A stretch of DNA of 15,196 nucleotides from G013214665 sp964649815 (GCA_964649815.1 CAZYQC010000070.1:1-15196), one strand, 5' to 3'. Positions 1-7,835 are shown, numbered from the stretch's first letter. Notes: a model not told the origin generated them from the letters alone. A program made the numbers and translations.

Positions 1-1047
1 GGATAAGAGAACGCCGTTGTTGGCGATGAGGCCGATAGGGCAGCCTTGGACATGGGCAAAGCCGCAGACAAGTGTTTCGCCAAAGCGGGATTTGAACTCA
101 TCAAAGCGCGAGCCATCAACAAGGCGCGCTATGACTTCGCGGATGTCATACGGCGTGCGCAGGTCTGCGGGCACGGCGCCCAGGATTTCGTCTGGATCGT
201 AGGCCGGGTCTTCGGGGCTTGCCCAATCCACGGTTTTGGGCTTGGCGCGGTTCAGGTGTGAGACGGCACGGCGTGCCATTGCGAGCGCATGGGCGTCGTC
301 TTCGGCCAGATAGTCCGCCACACCTGAGAGGCGTGTGTGAACGTCCCCGCCGCCCAGATCTTCGCTGCTGACCACTTCGCCCGTTGCGGCCTTGACCAGA
401 GGGGGGCCTGCGAGAAAGATCGTGCCCTGGTTTTTCACGATGATTGTGACGTCCGACATGGCGGGCACATAGGCGCCGCCCGCGGTGCAAGAGCCCATGA
501 CCACGGCGATTTGAGGGATGCCCTTGGCGCTCATTTGCGCTTGGTTAAAGAAGATCCGGCCGAAGTGATCCCGGTCTGGGAAGACCTCATCCTGGTTGGG
601 CAGATTGGCGCCGCCGCTGTCCACAAGATAGATACATGGGAGGTGATTTTCTTCGGCAATTTCCTGGGCGCGGAGATGTTTTTTGACGGTCATCGGGTAA
701 TAGGTGCCGCCCTTTACGGTCGCGTCGTTGCAGATGACCATCACGTCCTGGCCGTTGACCTGCCCGATACCGGCGACCACCCCGGCGCAGGGGGCTGCGC
801 CGTCGTAAAGCCCATGTGCCGCAACAGCGCCGATTTCCAAAAAGGGGCTGCCTGGGTCGAGAAGGTTGGCGACACGCTCGCGTGGGAGCATTTTGCCACG
901 GCTGAGATGGCGATCACGCGCCTTTGGCCCACCGCCCGCGGCGGCTTGGTTGGCGGCGTCCGCGACTTCGGCGAGGGCGGCCTCATGCGCTTTGACGTTT
1001 TTGCGGAAGCTTTCGGAAGACGGCAGGATGTTTGAAGACAGTTTCAT
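1..1047 (-). CDS. mccB: Methylcrotonyl-CoA carboxylase beta subunit (carboxyltransferase), C-terminus cut off
   Basis: This is the carboxyltransferase subunit that moves CO2 from biotin to 3-methylcrotonyl-CoA in leucine breakdown, working with a biotin-carrying alpha subunit. The minus-strand frame starts at ATG 1047 (MKLSSNILPSSESFRKN) and stays open to base 1, giving 349 residues of a family that is usually about 535 long. Visible family blocks are GGGPKARDRHLSRGKMLPRE near residues 39-56, DSGGANLPNQDEVFPDRDHF, the oxyanion-type stretch MGSCTAGGAYVPAMSD, and FLAGPPLVKAATGE. The visible end, IANNGVLLS, matches the family's ANNGVLFS block. It lies 14 bases after the small gene at 1062-1352 and downstream of ivd, which supports the leucine role over propionyl-CoA carboxylase. 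The alpha subunit is probably beyond the left edge. The ribosome site is weak. Confidence 0.95.
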   Translation of the reverse strand, partial: MKLSSNILPSSESFRKNVKAHEAALAEVADAANQAAAGGGPKARDRHLSRGKMLPRERVANLLDPGSPFLEIGAVAAHGLYDGAAPCAGVVAGIGQVNGQDVMVICNDATVKGGTYYPMTVKKHLRAQEIAEENHLPCIYLVDSGGANLPNQDEVFPDRDHFGRIFFNQAQMSAKGIPQIAVVMGSCTAGGAYVPAMSDVTIIVKNQGTIFLAGPPLVKAATGEVVSSEDLGGGDVHTRLSGVADYLAEDDAHALAMARRAVSHLNRAKPKTVDWASPEDPAYDPDEILGAVPADLRTPYDIREVIARLVDGSRFDEFKSRFGETLVCGFAHVQGCPIGLIANNGVLLS

Positions 1048-1061
1048 TTTAAATCAATACC

Positions 1062-1352
1062 CTACGTGTCGGTCTGAAAGACATCTTGCAGAATGCGGCC
1101 CCGGTGGTCGAGGGCATAGCGCCGCTGTTCTGCACCAAAGCCGCATCGGACCTCGATCCAGACGCCGTCGGCCTCGCCCGGCACCGCCACACATGGTTTG
1201 GACGTGTCGCCGGTCGCCGCTTCATAGGCCGCTGCGGCCCGTGCGATCGCGTCGCTTTCGGTGACCTCGTGTTGCGCCGAGCCGAGCCAGAGGCCGCCAA
1301 GTGCTGCGACAACACAAAGAGCCACGATGGTTCGGCGGACACTGGGAGGCAC
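1062..1352 (-). CDS. Small membrane-anchored or exported protein of unknown function in the leucine operon
   Basis: I do not recognise this family. The frame encodes 96 residues if translation starts at the GTG at 1352, four bases after the ivd stop. The same frame stays open upstream to an ATG at 1421, but that would bury 69 bases inside ivd. The N-terminus (VPPSVRRTIVALCVVAALGG) has two arginines followed by a hydrophobic run, fitting a signal peptide or membrane anchor. The rest is a short domain with two cysteines (Cys54 and Cys70, counted from the GTG) that could form a disulfide outside the cytoplasm. Its position between ivd and mccB, with small gaps on both sides, implies co-transcription. 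No catalytic motif is visible. The start codon is the least certain part. Confidence 0.6.
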   Translation of the reverse strand: MPPSVRRTIVALCVVAALGGLWLGSAQHEVTESDAIARAAAAYEAATGDTSKPCVAVPGEADGVWIEVRCGFGAEQRRYALDHRGRILQDVFQTDT

Positions 1353-1356
1353 CCCG

Positions 1357-2520
1357 TCACCCCATCGCCGCGACGAGTTCGCGCCCCGTGAGCATGCGGC
1401 GGATTTCAGAGGTCCCGGCACCGATTTCCATCAGCTTTGCGTCACGGAACAGCCGTGCAACGGGCGCATCTTGCAAAAACCCAGCGCCCCCAAAGGCTTG
1501 GACCGCCTGATGGGCCACGTTCATGGCCTGTTCGGACGCATACAAAACGCATGCTGCTGCATCCTGGCGGGTGACCTGGCCACGGTCGCAGGCTTTGGCG
1601 GCCTCGTAGCAATAGGCGCGGGCCGAGTTCATCGCCGTATACATATCCGCAATTTTGCCCTGCATCAGCTGAAACGCACCAATCGGTTGGCCGAACTGTT
1701 TGCGTTCGATCATGTACGGCATCACCTCGTCCATGCAAGCGGCCATGATGCCGGTGCCGATACCCGACAGGACAACCCGTTCGTAGTCCAGACCGGACAT
1801 CAAAACGGCAACGCCTTTGCCCTCTTCGCCCAGGACGTTTTCGAACGGGATTTCGACATCTTCGAAAATCAACTCGCCGGTGTTTGAGCCGCGCATGCCA
1901 AGCTTGTCGAAATGCGGCGAGGTGGAAAAGCCTTTCATCTCGCGTTCGACAATGAACGCGGTGATCCCCCGTGGGCCAGCCTCGGGATCGGTTTTCGCAT
2001 AGACAACCAGCGTATCCGCGTCGGGGCCATTGGTGATCCAATATTTGGTGCCGTTCAATCGGTAGTGATCGTTGCGCTTTTCCGCCTGCAATTTCATAGA
2101 GACCACATCGGACCCGGCGCCAGCCTCGGACATCGCCAAAGCGCCAATATGCTCGCCCGAAGAGAGCTTTGGCAGATATTGGGCCTTTTGCTCGGGCGTG
2201 CCGTTCAATTTGATCTGGTTCACGCAGAGGTTCGAATGCGCGCCGTATGACAAGGCGACCGAGGCTGACGCACGGGCGATCTCTTCGACGGCAACGATAT
2301 GCGCAAGATACGTCAAACCAGTGCCGCCGTAGTCTTCTTCGACAGTGATGCCAAGCAATCCAAGCTCACCCATCTCGGTCCACAATTCTGCGGGAAACAC
2401 GTTCGAGGCGTCGATGTCTTGGGCCATCGGCTTGATCCGCTCTTGCGCCCAGCGGTGCACCAAATCGCGCAGAGCCGCGACATCCTCGCCCAGATCGAAA
2501 TTCATAGAATGCGTGAACAT
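1357..2520 (-). CDS. ivd: Isovaleryl-CoA dehydrogenase
   Basis: This FAD-dependent acyl-CoA dehydrogenase oxidises isovaleryl-CoA to 3-methylcrotonyl-CoA, the step before methylcrotonyl-CoA carboxylase. It has 387 residues from ATG 2520 (MFTHSMNFDLGEDVAALRDL). That start has a good ribosome site (AAGGA, six bases upstream), whereas the in-frame ATG at 2553 lies inside the promoter and operator. Domains run as the N-terminal helical part (1-120), the flavin-contacting block ALAMSEAGAGSDVVSM (127-142), the beta domain with WITNGPDADT, and the C-terminal helical domain. The catalytic glutamate appears to be Glu247 in GLDYERVVLSG. The usual late position reads IGAGTSEI, with Gly instead of Glu. 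This arrangement separates isovaleryl-CoA dehydrogenases from most other acyl-CoA dehydrogenases. It heads a run with the small gene and mccB. Confidence 0.95.
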   Translation of the reverse strand: MFTHSMNFDLGEDVAALRDLVHRWAQERIKPMAQDIDASNVFPAELWTEMGELGLLGITVEEDYGGTGLTYLAHIVAVEEIARASASVALSYGAHSNLCVNQIKLNGTPEQKAQYLPKLSSGEHIGALAMSEAGAGSDVVSMKLQAEKRNDHYRLNGTKYWITNGPDADTLVVYAKTDPEAGPRGITAFIVEREMKGFSTSPHFDKLGMRGSNTGELIFEDVEIPFENVLGEEGKGVAVLMSGLDYERVVLSGIGTGIMAACMDEVMPYMIERKQFGQPIGAFQLMQGKIADMYTAMNSARAYCYEAAKACDRGQVTRQDAAACVLYASEQAMNVAHQAVQAFGGAGFLQDAPVARLFRDAKLMEIGAGTSEIRRMLTGRELVAAMG

Positions 2521-2534
2521 GCCTCGTCCTTGCT

Positions 2535-2556
2535 TTAATGAACGCTTGTTCATTAA
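2535..2556. promoter_or_regulatory. Inverted-repeat operator overlapping the ivd -10 box
   Basis: The arms TTAATGAAC (2535-2543) and GTTCATTAA (2548-2556) are exactly complementary and separated by GCTT. The right arm overlaps the putative -10 hexamer of the ivd promoter, and the repeat covers the expected transcription start. A repressor dimer bound here would block RNA polymerase. The size and symmetry fit a TetR-type regulator, but no regulator gene is present in the window, so the protein is unknown. There is no T-run after the repeat, so it is not an intrinsic terminator. Confidence 0.65.
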
Positions 2557-2581
2557 TAGGTCGCAGATTTGCCCCGGTCAA
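2553..2581 (-). promoter_or_regulatory. Sigma-70-type promoter of the ivd operon
   Basis: On the minus strand, TTGACC (2581-2576) and TATTAA (2558-2553) are separated by exactly 17 bases and match the consensus at five and four of six positions. Transcription should start near 2546, about 25 bases before the ivd ATG at 2520. It lies in the 83-base gap after the aminotransferase stop, so ivd need not depend on read-through from that gene. Confidence 0.65.
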
Positions 2582-2603
2582 TGCCGCGCGGCGATAAACA
2601 CGC

Positions 2604-3800
2604 TTAAATTGAAGATTGATAAACGGCCCCGACCTCGGCCCGGATAATCCGGGCAATCAGGGCGCAATCATCAAGCGAGAACGTCAAAGGGACGCGCATA
2701 TCCACGATGCCGTGGAGTATTCGATCGCTCTTGGGCAATGCGGGCGTCGGGGCATAGCGCCAGGAATCGTATCGGCTGGTGAAGGCTGTTGGTTCTTTTC
2801 CGCCAAACCATTTCAGCTCTACCCCGCGATCGGCGCAACGGCGCAAAACCTCTCCGATCCGGTCGGCAGCCCAGTCCAGCAACAGAAACTGAATGGACGA
2901 GCCGACCACCGTCTCTTGTGGCGGGCGTTCGATGACCGTCAGCCCGGGCGTGTCTCGCAGACCTGCTTCGATCACGTTGTACCGATCTGTCCATCGCGCG
3001 CATTGCCGTGCGAGATCGGCGATTTGGGGGCGCAAGATCGCGGCGCGCAAATTGTCCATGCGGCCAGAGATGTTGGGGGTTACGTATTTCACGCGCTCAA
3101 AGACCTCGGGCGCAGGGGCGGCCCGGTGGCGTTCATAAAGCATGTAGCTGCCAGAGAGCATGACGGCCCGGGCGGCGATCTCTTCGTCGTCGGTGACAAG
3201 AAAACCACCTTCGCCCGAATTCACGTGTTTGTAGGTCTGACAGGAATAGCACCCGACCGCACCAAAGCGACCCGACGGCGTGTCGCGCCACGCCGCCCCC
3301 ATTGTATGTGCGCAATCTTCGACGACTTTGACGCCTGCGGCATCACACAGCTGCATCAGGCGGTCCATGTCGACGATATGGCCGCGCATGTGACTAAGCA
3401 GCAGGACTTTGGCCTGGTTCAGCTTGGCTTCCAGATCCTCAAGGTCGATCGTCAGCGCCTCGGTCACGCCGACATAGACAGGCTCGGCGCCGACAGATGC
3501 GATGGCCCCTGGCACGGGCGCCAGCGTGAATGCGTTCGACAGAACCTTGTCACCCGGCCGAACCCCAAGCGCCCGCAATGCGGTCGACATAGCATAACCG
3601 CCAGAAGCGACCGCCAGGCAAAACCGCGCGCCCACGGTTTGCGCAAACTCTTCTTCCAGATAGGCGGCTTCTGACACTTCGCCCGACGCCGTGTTATAGC
3701 GGTGCAGGCGCCCATGCTGGAGCACGTTCATCGCGGCTGCGATGCCGTCCTCTGGGATCGGTTCCTGCTGGGTGAAAGACCCTGTGAAAATCTCTGTCAT
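2604..3800 (-). CDS. DegT/DnrJ/EryC1/StrS-family PLP aminotransferase, substrate unknown
   Basis: This 398-residue protein has the fold-type I aminotransferase layout of the DegT/DnrJ family, whose members mostly transfer an amino group to keto-sugars. The aspartate that contacts the PLP ring is likely Asp162 in VVEDCAHTMGA. The Schiff-base lysine is likely Lys191 in SCQTYKHVNSGEGG, a close match to the family's lysine motif with its SGEGG tail. Full length is typical. No sugar dehydratase, epimerase or nucleotidyltransferase of a modified-sugar pathway lies beside it, so its substrate cannot be read from context. It follows gph on the same strand after 67 bases and precedes the separate ivd promoter. 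The ATG at 3800 has no clear ribosome site; the next in-frame ATG (Met24) would remove conserved N-terminal sequence. Confidence 0.88.
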   Translation of the reverse strand: MTEIFTGSFTQQEPIPEDGIAAAMNVLQHGRLHRYNTASGEVSEAAYLEEEFAQTVGARFCLAVASGGYAMSTALRALGVRPGDKVLSNAFTLAPVPGAIASVGAEPVYVGVTEALTIDLEDLEAKLNQAKVLLLSHMRGHIVDMDRLMQLCDAAGVKVVEDCAHTMGAAWRDTPSGRFGAVGCYSCQTYKHVNSGEGGFLVTDDEEIAARAVMLSGSYMLYERHRAAPAPEVFERVKYVTPNISGRMDNLRAAILRPQIADLARQCARWTDRYNVIEAGLRDTPGLTVIERPPQETVVGSSIQFLLLDWAADRIGEVLRRCADRGVELKWFGGKEPTAFTSRYDSWRYAPTPALPKSDRILHGIVDMRVPLTFSLDDCALIARIIRAEVGAVYQSSI

Positions 3801-3867
3801 ACGGCAGTTTTGTAGGGCGTGATCCGAGCCGTCAAGTCTCTCGGCAGCGCGGCAAATTGCGCAGCCT

Positions 3868-4530
3868 TCACGACCGAAGCAAACGCTGGGACAGCTCTAA
3901 CAGGTCGCCAAAGTCATCCAACAGCGCCTCTGGCTCCAACGCGGGCATGTCTTCGCCAGATGGGCCAAACGTCACCAACACCGACGGCACGCCTGCATTG
4001 CGCGCGGTATAGCGATCTGTGTCGCTGTCTCCGACCAAAAGACAGCGCGCAGGATCGCCCCCCAAGCGCAGCACCGCCTCGCGCAGTGGCGCTGGATCCG
4101 GTTTGCGCACGGGCAAGGTGTCGGCGCCCACCAATGACTGAAAGGCGTCCAAAACGCCCAGCTCGCGCAGCAATTGATCGGCGAGACCCTCTGGCTTGTT
4201 GGTGCAAATGCCAACCCCGAACCCATGCGTTTTCAAGGCGTCCACCGCGTCCATTGCGCCGGGAAACAGGGTGGTGTGCCGGGCAATCGCGGCGCCATAG
4301 GCCTCAAGAAGCACGGGGTAATATTGCTGAACCAACGCCTCGTCAAAACGCCCGACCCGCTCAAGCCCAATGGTTAACATCCGACGCCCGCCGCGCAACG
4401 CGACGCCGGCGTCCTCTGGGCCCAAAATGTTCCCGAGGCCCATATCCTGAAAACACACATTCGCAGCGGCTAGCAAATCACCAGACGTATCAGCCAAAGT
4501 CCCATCCAAATCGAAAATCACTGACGTCAT
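3868..4530 (-). CDS. gph: Phosphoglycolate phosphatase, HAD superfamily
   Basis: This 220-residue HAD hydrolase is most like Gph, which dephosphorylates 2-phosphoglycolate formed by oxygenase side reactions or by repair of 3'-phosphoglycolate DNA ends. All four HAD motifs are present: motif I FDLDGTLADT with nucleophile Asp7 and Asp9, motif II ICTNKP with Thr110, motif III Lys143 in VRKPDP, and motif IV VGDSDTD with Asp168 and Asp172. A helical cap lies between motifs I and II, as in the Gph subgroup. The ATG at 4530 follows a strong GAGGGGG ribosome site. It is divergent from glmU across 126 bases. HAD phosphatases are hard to separate by motif alone, so the exact substrate is inferred from overall resemblance. 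Confidence 0.85.
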   Translation of the reverse strand: MTSVIFDLDGTLADTSGDLLAAANVCFQDMGLGNILGPEDAGVALRGGRRMLTIGLERVGRFDEALVQQYYPVLLEAYGAAIARHTTLFPGAMDAVDALKTHGFGVGICTNKPEGLADQLLRELGVLDAFQSLVGADTLPVRKPDPAPLREAVLRLGGDPARCLLVGDSDTDRYTARNAGVPSVLVTFGPSGEDMPALEPEALLDDFGDLLELSQRLLRS

Positions 4531-4598
4531 GCTGCCCCCTCGGCGAAAGCCCGCCCCATTATGTTGCAGGCGGCAATCAACTTTGATGCGTCTATCGC

Positions 4599-4626
4599 TT
4601 GCGCCTTTTGCGCTTGCGGATAAAAC
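4599..4626 (+). promoter_or_regulatory. Possible glmU promoter
   Basis: TTGCGC (4599-4604) and TAAAAC (4621-4626) are 16 bases apart, about 30 bases before the glmU ATG. Matches to the sigma-70 consensus are three and four of six, so this is only a candidate. It is the best-placed pair I find in the gap between gph and glmU. Confidence 0.3.
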
Positions 4627-4656
4627 GACGACAAGCAGATTACAAAGAGAAACCGC

Positions 4657-6015
4657 ATGAACACGGCGCTAATCATCCTTGCGGCTGGCAAAGGCACGCG
4701 GATGAACTCAGAGCTTCCCAAAGTGCTACACCCCTTGGCCGGCGCACCAATGCTGCACCATGCGATGCGCGCGGGCCAAAGCCTGTCGCCTGCGCGCACG
4801 ATCGTCGTTGCGGGTCATGGCGGAGATCTAGTGACCAAAGCTGCGCGCGCCTGGGATCCAACGGCCGAGGTGGTGCTGCAAACCGAACAGCTTGGCACTG
4901 GCCATGCGGTCGATCAGGCGCGCCGCGCGCTGGATGGCTTTGACGGCAACGTCATCGTTCTTTTTGGCGACACGCCTTTTGTCACGCCTGAGACCCTGAA
5001 AAACCTAGAAGCAGCGCGCGCCGATCACGACGTTGTGGTACTTGGCTTTGACATTGCAGAGGTTCAGCCGCGCTATGGACGCCTGATCATGGACGGAGAT
5101 CGATTGCTGCGCATTGTGGAATACAAGGACGCAACGCCGCAAGAACGTCAGATCAGGTTCACCAACAGCGGTCTGTTGGCCTGTGACGCCAAAGTGCTGT
5201 TCGACTTGATTGCTGAACTTGGCAACGACAACGCCTCGGGCGAATATTACCTGACCGAAGTCGCGGCCCTCGCCAATGCACGCGGGCTGTCCGTCACGGC
5301 CGTCAAATGCGACGAAGCCGAAACGCTCGGCGTGGATTCGCGCGCAGACCTCGCCAACGCGGAGGCGATCTTTCAAAACACCGCACGCGCAGCACTTTTG
5401 GACACTGGTGTGACGTTGCAGGCGCCTGAAACCGTGTTCCTTTCTCTGGACACCGTTGTTGGCCGCGACAGCGTGATCGAACCCAACGTCGTCTTTGGGC
5501 CCGGTGTCACCGTTGAAAGCGGCGCAACGATCCGCGCGTTTTCGCACCTGGAGGGCGCCCATGTCTCGCGCGGCGCGGTGGTTGGCCCCTATGCACGGCT
5601 GCGCCCCGGCGCGGAACTGGCCGAAGACGTCAAGATTGGCAACTTTGTCGAGGTCAAGAACGCGCAGATCGACAATGGCGCCAAGGTAAACCACCTCAGC
5701 TATGTCGGAGATGCCACAATCGGGGCCAAAGCCAACATCGGCGCTGGCACAATCACCTGTAATTACGACGGCGTGATGAAGCATCACACCGACATCGGAC
5801 CGGGCGCATTCATTGGATCGAACACAATGCTCGTGGCGCCGGTTTCCATTGGTGCAGGCGCCATGACAGGAAGCGGTTCTGTCATCACATCTGATGTACC
5901 AGACGACGCGCTGGCCCTTGCGCGGGCGCGTCAAGAGACGAAACCGGGCCTTGCCCGCAAAATGTTCGAATTGTTAAAATCCAAGAAGGCCAAACGCGAC
6001 AAGGATCGTCAGTAA
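4657..6015 (+). CDS. glmU: Bifunctional GlcN-1-P acetyltransferase / GlcNAc-1-P uridyltransferase
   Basis: GlmU acetylates glucosamine-1-phosphate and then couples the product to UTP, giving UDP-GlcNAc for peptidoglycan and lipid A in the cytoplasm. It has 452 residues, close to the usual 450-460. The N-terminal uridyltransferase half opens with IILAAGKGTRMNSELPKVLH (residues 6-25), the nucleotide-binding loop, followed by QTEQLGTGHAV and FGDTPFV. From about residue 250 the protein is a left-handed beta helix of hexapeptide repeats. His346 in KVNHLSYVGD corresponds to the proposed acetyltransferase base, and the block AGTITCNYDGVMKH follows. The TAA stop overlaps the glmS ATG by one base (TAATG), so the two proteins of one pathway are translationally linked. 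Confidence 0.97.
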   Translation: MNTALIILAAGKGTRMNSELPKVLHPLAGAPMLHHAMRAGQSLSPARTIVVAGHGGDLVTKAARAWDPTAEVVLQTEQLGTGHAVDQARRALDGFDGNVIVLFGDTPFVTPETLKNLEAARADHDVVVLGFDIAEVQPRYGRLIMDGDRLLRIVEYKDATPQERQIRFTNSGLLACDAKVLFDLIAELGNDNASGEYYLTEVAALANARGLSVTAVKCDEAETLGVDSRADLANAEAIFQNTARAALLDTGVTLQAPETVFLSLDTVVGRDSVIEPNVVFGPGVTVESGATIRAFSHLEGAHVSRGAVVGPYARLRPGAELAEDVKIGNFVEVKNAQIDNGAKVNHLSYVGDATIGAKANIGAGTITCNYDGVMKHHTDIGPGAFIGSNTMLVAPVSIGAGAMTGSGSVITSDVPDDALALARARQETKPGLARKMFELLKSKKAKRDKDRQ

Positions 6016-7835
6016 TGTGTGGAATTGTAGGTATCCTCGGCAATCACGAAGCCGCCCCGATCCTTGTTGAGGCGCTGAAACGGCTGGAATATCGCGGCTA
6101 CGACAGTGCTGGCCTGGCCACGATCGACGAGGGTCGGTTGGACCGGCGTCGCGCGGTGGGCAAGCTGGTGAACCTCAGCGATGTGTTGGTGCATCGTCCG
6201 CTGGCCGGTAAGGCTGGCATTGGGCACACCCGCTGGGCAACCCACGGCAGCCCAACCGAAGCGAATGCGCACCCTCACAAAGCGGGGCCGGTGGCCGTTG
6301 TGCATAACGGAATTATCGAGAATTACCGCGAATTGCGCAGCGAGCTGGCCTCGTACGGTGTGCCATTTGAAACCGAGACCGACACGGAAACCGTGGCGCT
6401 TTTGACCAATCACTTCATGCAATCGGGCTTTAGCCCCACGGACGCGGCCTTTGCCACGTTGGACCGCCTCGAAGGTGCCTTTGCGCTCGCGTTTTTGTTC
6501 GATGGCGAAGATGATCTGATCATTGCCGGTCGAAAAGGTCCACCGCTGGCCATTGGCCACGGAGACGGCGAGATGTTTGTGGGCTCTGACGCGATCGCCT
6601 TGGCGCCATTGACGGACCGCGTGACCTATCTCGACGATGGGGACCGCGCGGTTATCACACGCCAAGGCGCTGAAATCTGGGACAAAAACGGGGCGCTCGC
6701 AAACCGGGAGACGCGCACCATCTCGGCGCAATCCACCAATATCGATAAGGCCGGCTACAAACATTTCATGGGCAAAGAAATCGCGGAACAGCCTGGTGTG
6801 CTGGGCGATGCCATGACCCATTATATCTCGGCGCAGGGCGACATTTCTCTGCCAGATGACAGCCTTGATTTTTCGCAGTTTGACCGCGTTCTGATGGTGG
6901 CTTGTGGAACCGCGTCTTATGCTTGCCTCACGGCAAAATATTGGTTCGAACAGCTTGCGCGTCTGCCCGTCGAAGTCGACGTTGCATCCGAATTCCGCTA
7001 TCGCGAACCGCCCATCCCGCCCCGCACCCTGGCGATCTTTGTGTCTCAGTCGGGAGAGACTGCAGACACGCTGGCCGCACTGCGGTATTGCCAGGAAAAG
7101 GCTGACAAGATCGTCGCGGTCGTCAATGTGCCCGAAAGCTCAATCGCCAGAGAGAGCGACGTTGTTTTGCCCATTTGGGCAGGCGTCGAAGTTGGGGTCG
7201 CGTCGACCAAAGCCTTCACCTGCCAGCTGATGGTCCTGCTAACGCTGGTCCTACATGCTGCGCGCCAACGGGCGTCTTTGGACGAAAACGACGTCTCCGA
7301 CATCCTCTCTGGCTTGCGCAGCCTGCCACAGCTTGTGCGTCAGGTTCTGGACCAAGACGAAAAGCTGATCGAGATTTCGAGGTCGCTGGCCGATGCGCGC
7401 GACATTCTGTTTATCGGGCGCGGGCGCCTCTACCCGCTCGCCCTCGAAGGCGCACTTAAACTGAAAGAAATCAGCTATATACACGCCGAAGCTTATGCAT
7501 CAGGTGAACTAAAACACGGCCCAATTGCCCTGGTCGATCAATTCGTTCCTGTCGTGGTCATGGCCCCGTCGGACACGCTCTACGACAAGACGATCTCGAA
7601 CATGCAAGAGGTGATGGCTCGCAAAGGCAAGGTCGTCCTGATCTCGGATGGTCAAGGATTAGAGCAAGTGGCCGATGACGTCTGGCTGTCGTTCGAAATG
7701 CCCGACTGCCCAGAGATCCTGACACCGATCCTTTACGCAATTCCGGCGCAGCTTTTGGCGTATCACACCGCCGTCACCAAGGGCACAGACGTGGATCAGC
7801 CGCGAAACCTCGCAAAATCCGTGACTGTCGAATGA
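6015..7835 (+). CDS. glmS: Glutamine--fructose-6-phosphate aminotransferase (isomerizing)
   Basis: GlmS makes glucosamine-6-phosphate from fructose-6-phosphate and glutamine, the committed step toward UDP-GlcNAc. The 606-residue length is typical. The N-terminal glutaminase starts MCGIVGILG, with Cys2 as nucleophile after Met removal, and contains HTRWATHG and HNGIIENY. Two SIS sugar-isomerase domains follow: the first has VACGTASYA, SQSGETADT and TKAFTCQ, and the second has GRGRLYPLALEGALKLKEIS and ASGELKHGPIAL. The C-terminus NLAKSVTVE carries the conserved lysine (Lys601) of the isomerase site. An AAGGA sequence at 6001-6005 is a plausible ribosome site. Its end overlaps the alkD-like gene by four bases (ATGA). 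I see no ribozyme-type leader; the start lies directly on the glmU stop. Confidence 0.98.
   Translation: MCGIVGILGNHEAAPILVEALKRLEYRGYDSAGLATIDEGRLDRRRAVGKLVNLSDVLVHRPLAGKAGIGHTRWATHGSPTEANAHPHKAGPVAVVHNGIIENYRELRSELASYGVPFETETDTETVALLTNHFMQSGFSPTDAAFATLDRLEGAFALAFLFDGEDDLIIAGRKGPPLAIGHGDGEMFVGSDAIALAPLTDRVTYLDDGDRAVITRQGAEIWDKNGALANRETRTISAQSTNIDKAGYKHFMGKEIAEQPGVLGDAMTHYISAQGDISLPDDSLDFSQFDRVLMVACGTASYACLTAKYWFEQLARLPVEVDVASEFRYREPPIPPRTLAIFVSQSGETADTLAALRYCQEKADKIVAVVNVPESSIARESDVVLPIWAGVEVGVASTKAFTCQLMVLLTLVLHAARQRASLDENDVSDILSGLRSLPQLVRQVLDQDEKLIEISRSLADARDILFIGRGRLYPLALEGALKLKEISYIHAEAYASGELKHGPIALVDQFVPVVVMAPSDTLYDKTISNMQEVMARKGKVVLISDGQGLEQVADDVWLSFEMPDCPEILTPILYAIPAQLLAYHTAVTKGTDVDQPRNLAKSVTVE

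Noticed and set aside
337..1035. Long plus-strand open frame of 232 codons
   Set aside because: It is antisense to mccB, whose conserved motifs read clearly on the minus strand; GC-rich codon use leaves such shadow frames open.
2616..3674. Plus-strand open frame of 352 codons
   Set aside because: It is fully antisense to the DegT-type aminotransferase and has no recognisable domain.
3809..3835. Promoter-like pair TTGACG and TACAAA before the aminotransferase on the minus strand
   Set aside because: The spacer is only 15 bases and the -10 would end eight bases before the ATG, so I do not annotate it as a promoter.
3819..4586. Plus-strand open frame of 255 codons
   Set aside because: It is antisense to gph, with Arg/Pro-rich composition typical of a shadow frame.
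5005..5934. Minus-strand open frame of 309 codons
   Set aside because: It is antisense to glmU; the glmU reading has all family motifs.
5850..6015. Riboswitch or ribozyme leader for glmS
   Set aside because: The glmS ribozyme is known from Gram-positive bacteria, and here glmS starts on the last base of the glmU stop, leaving no leader.
6009..6821. Minus-strand open frame of 270 codons
   Set aside because: It is antisense to the glutaminase domain of glmS.
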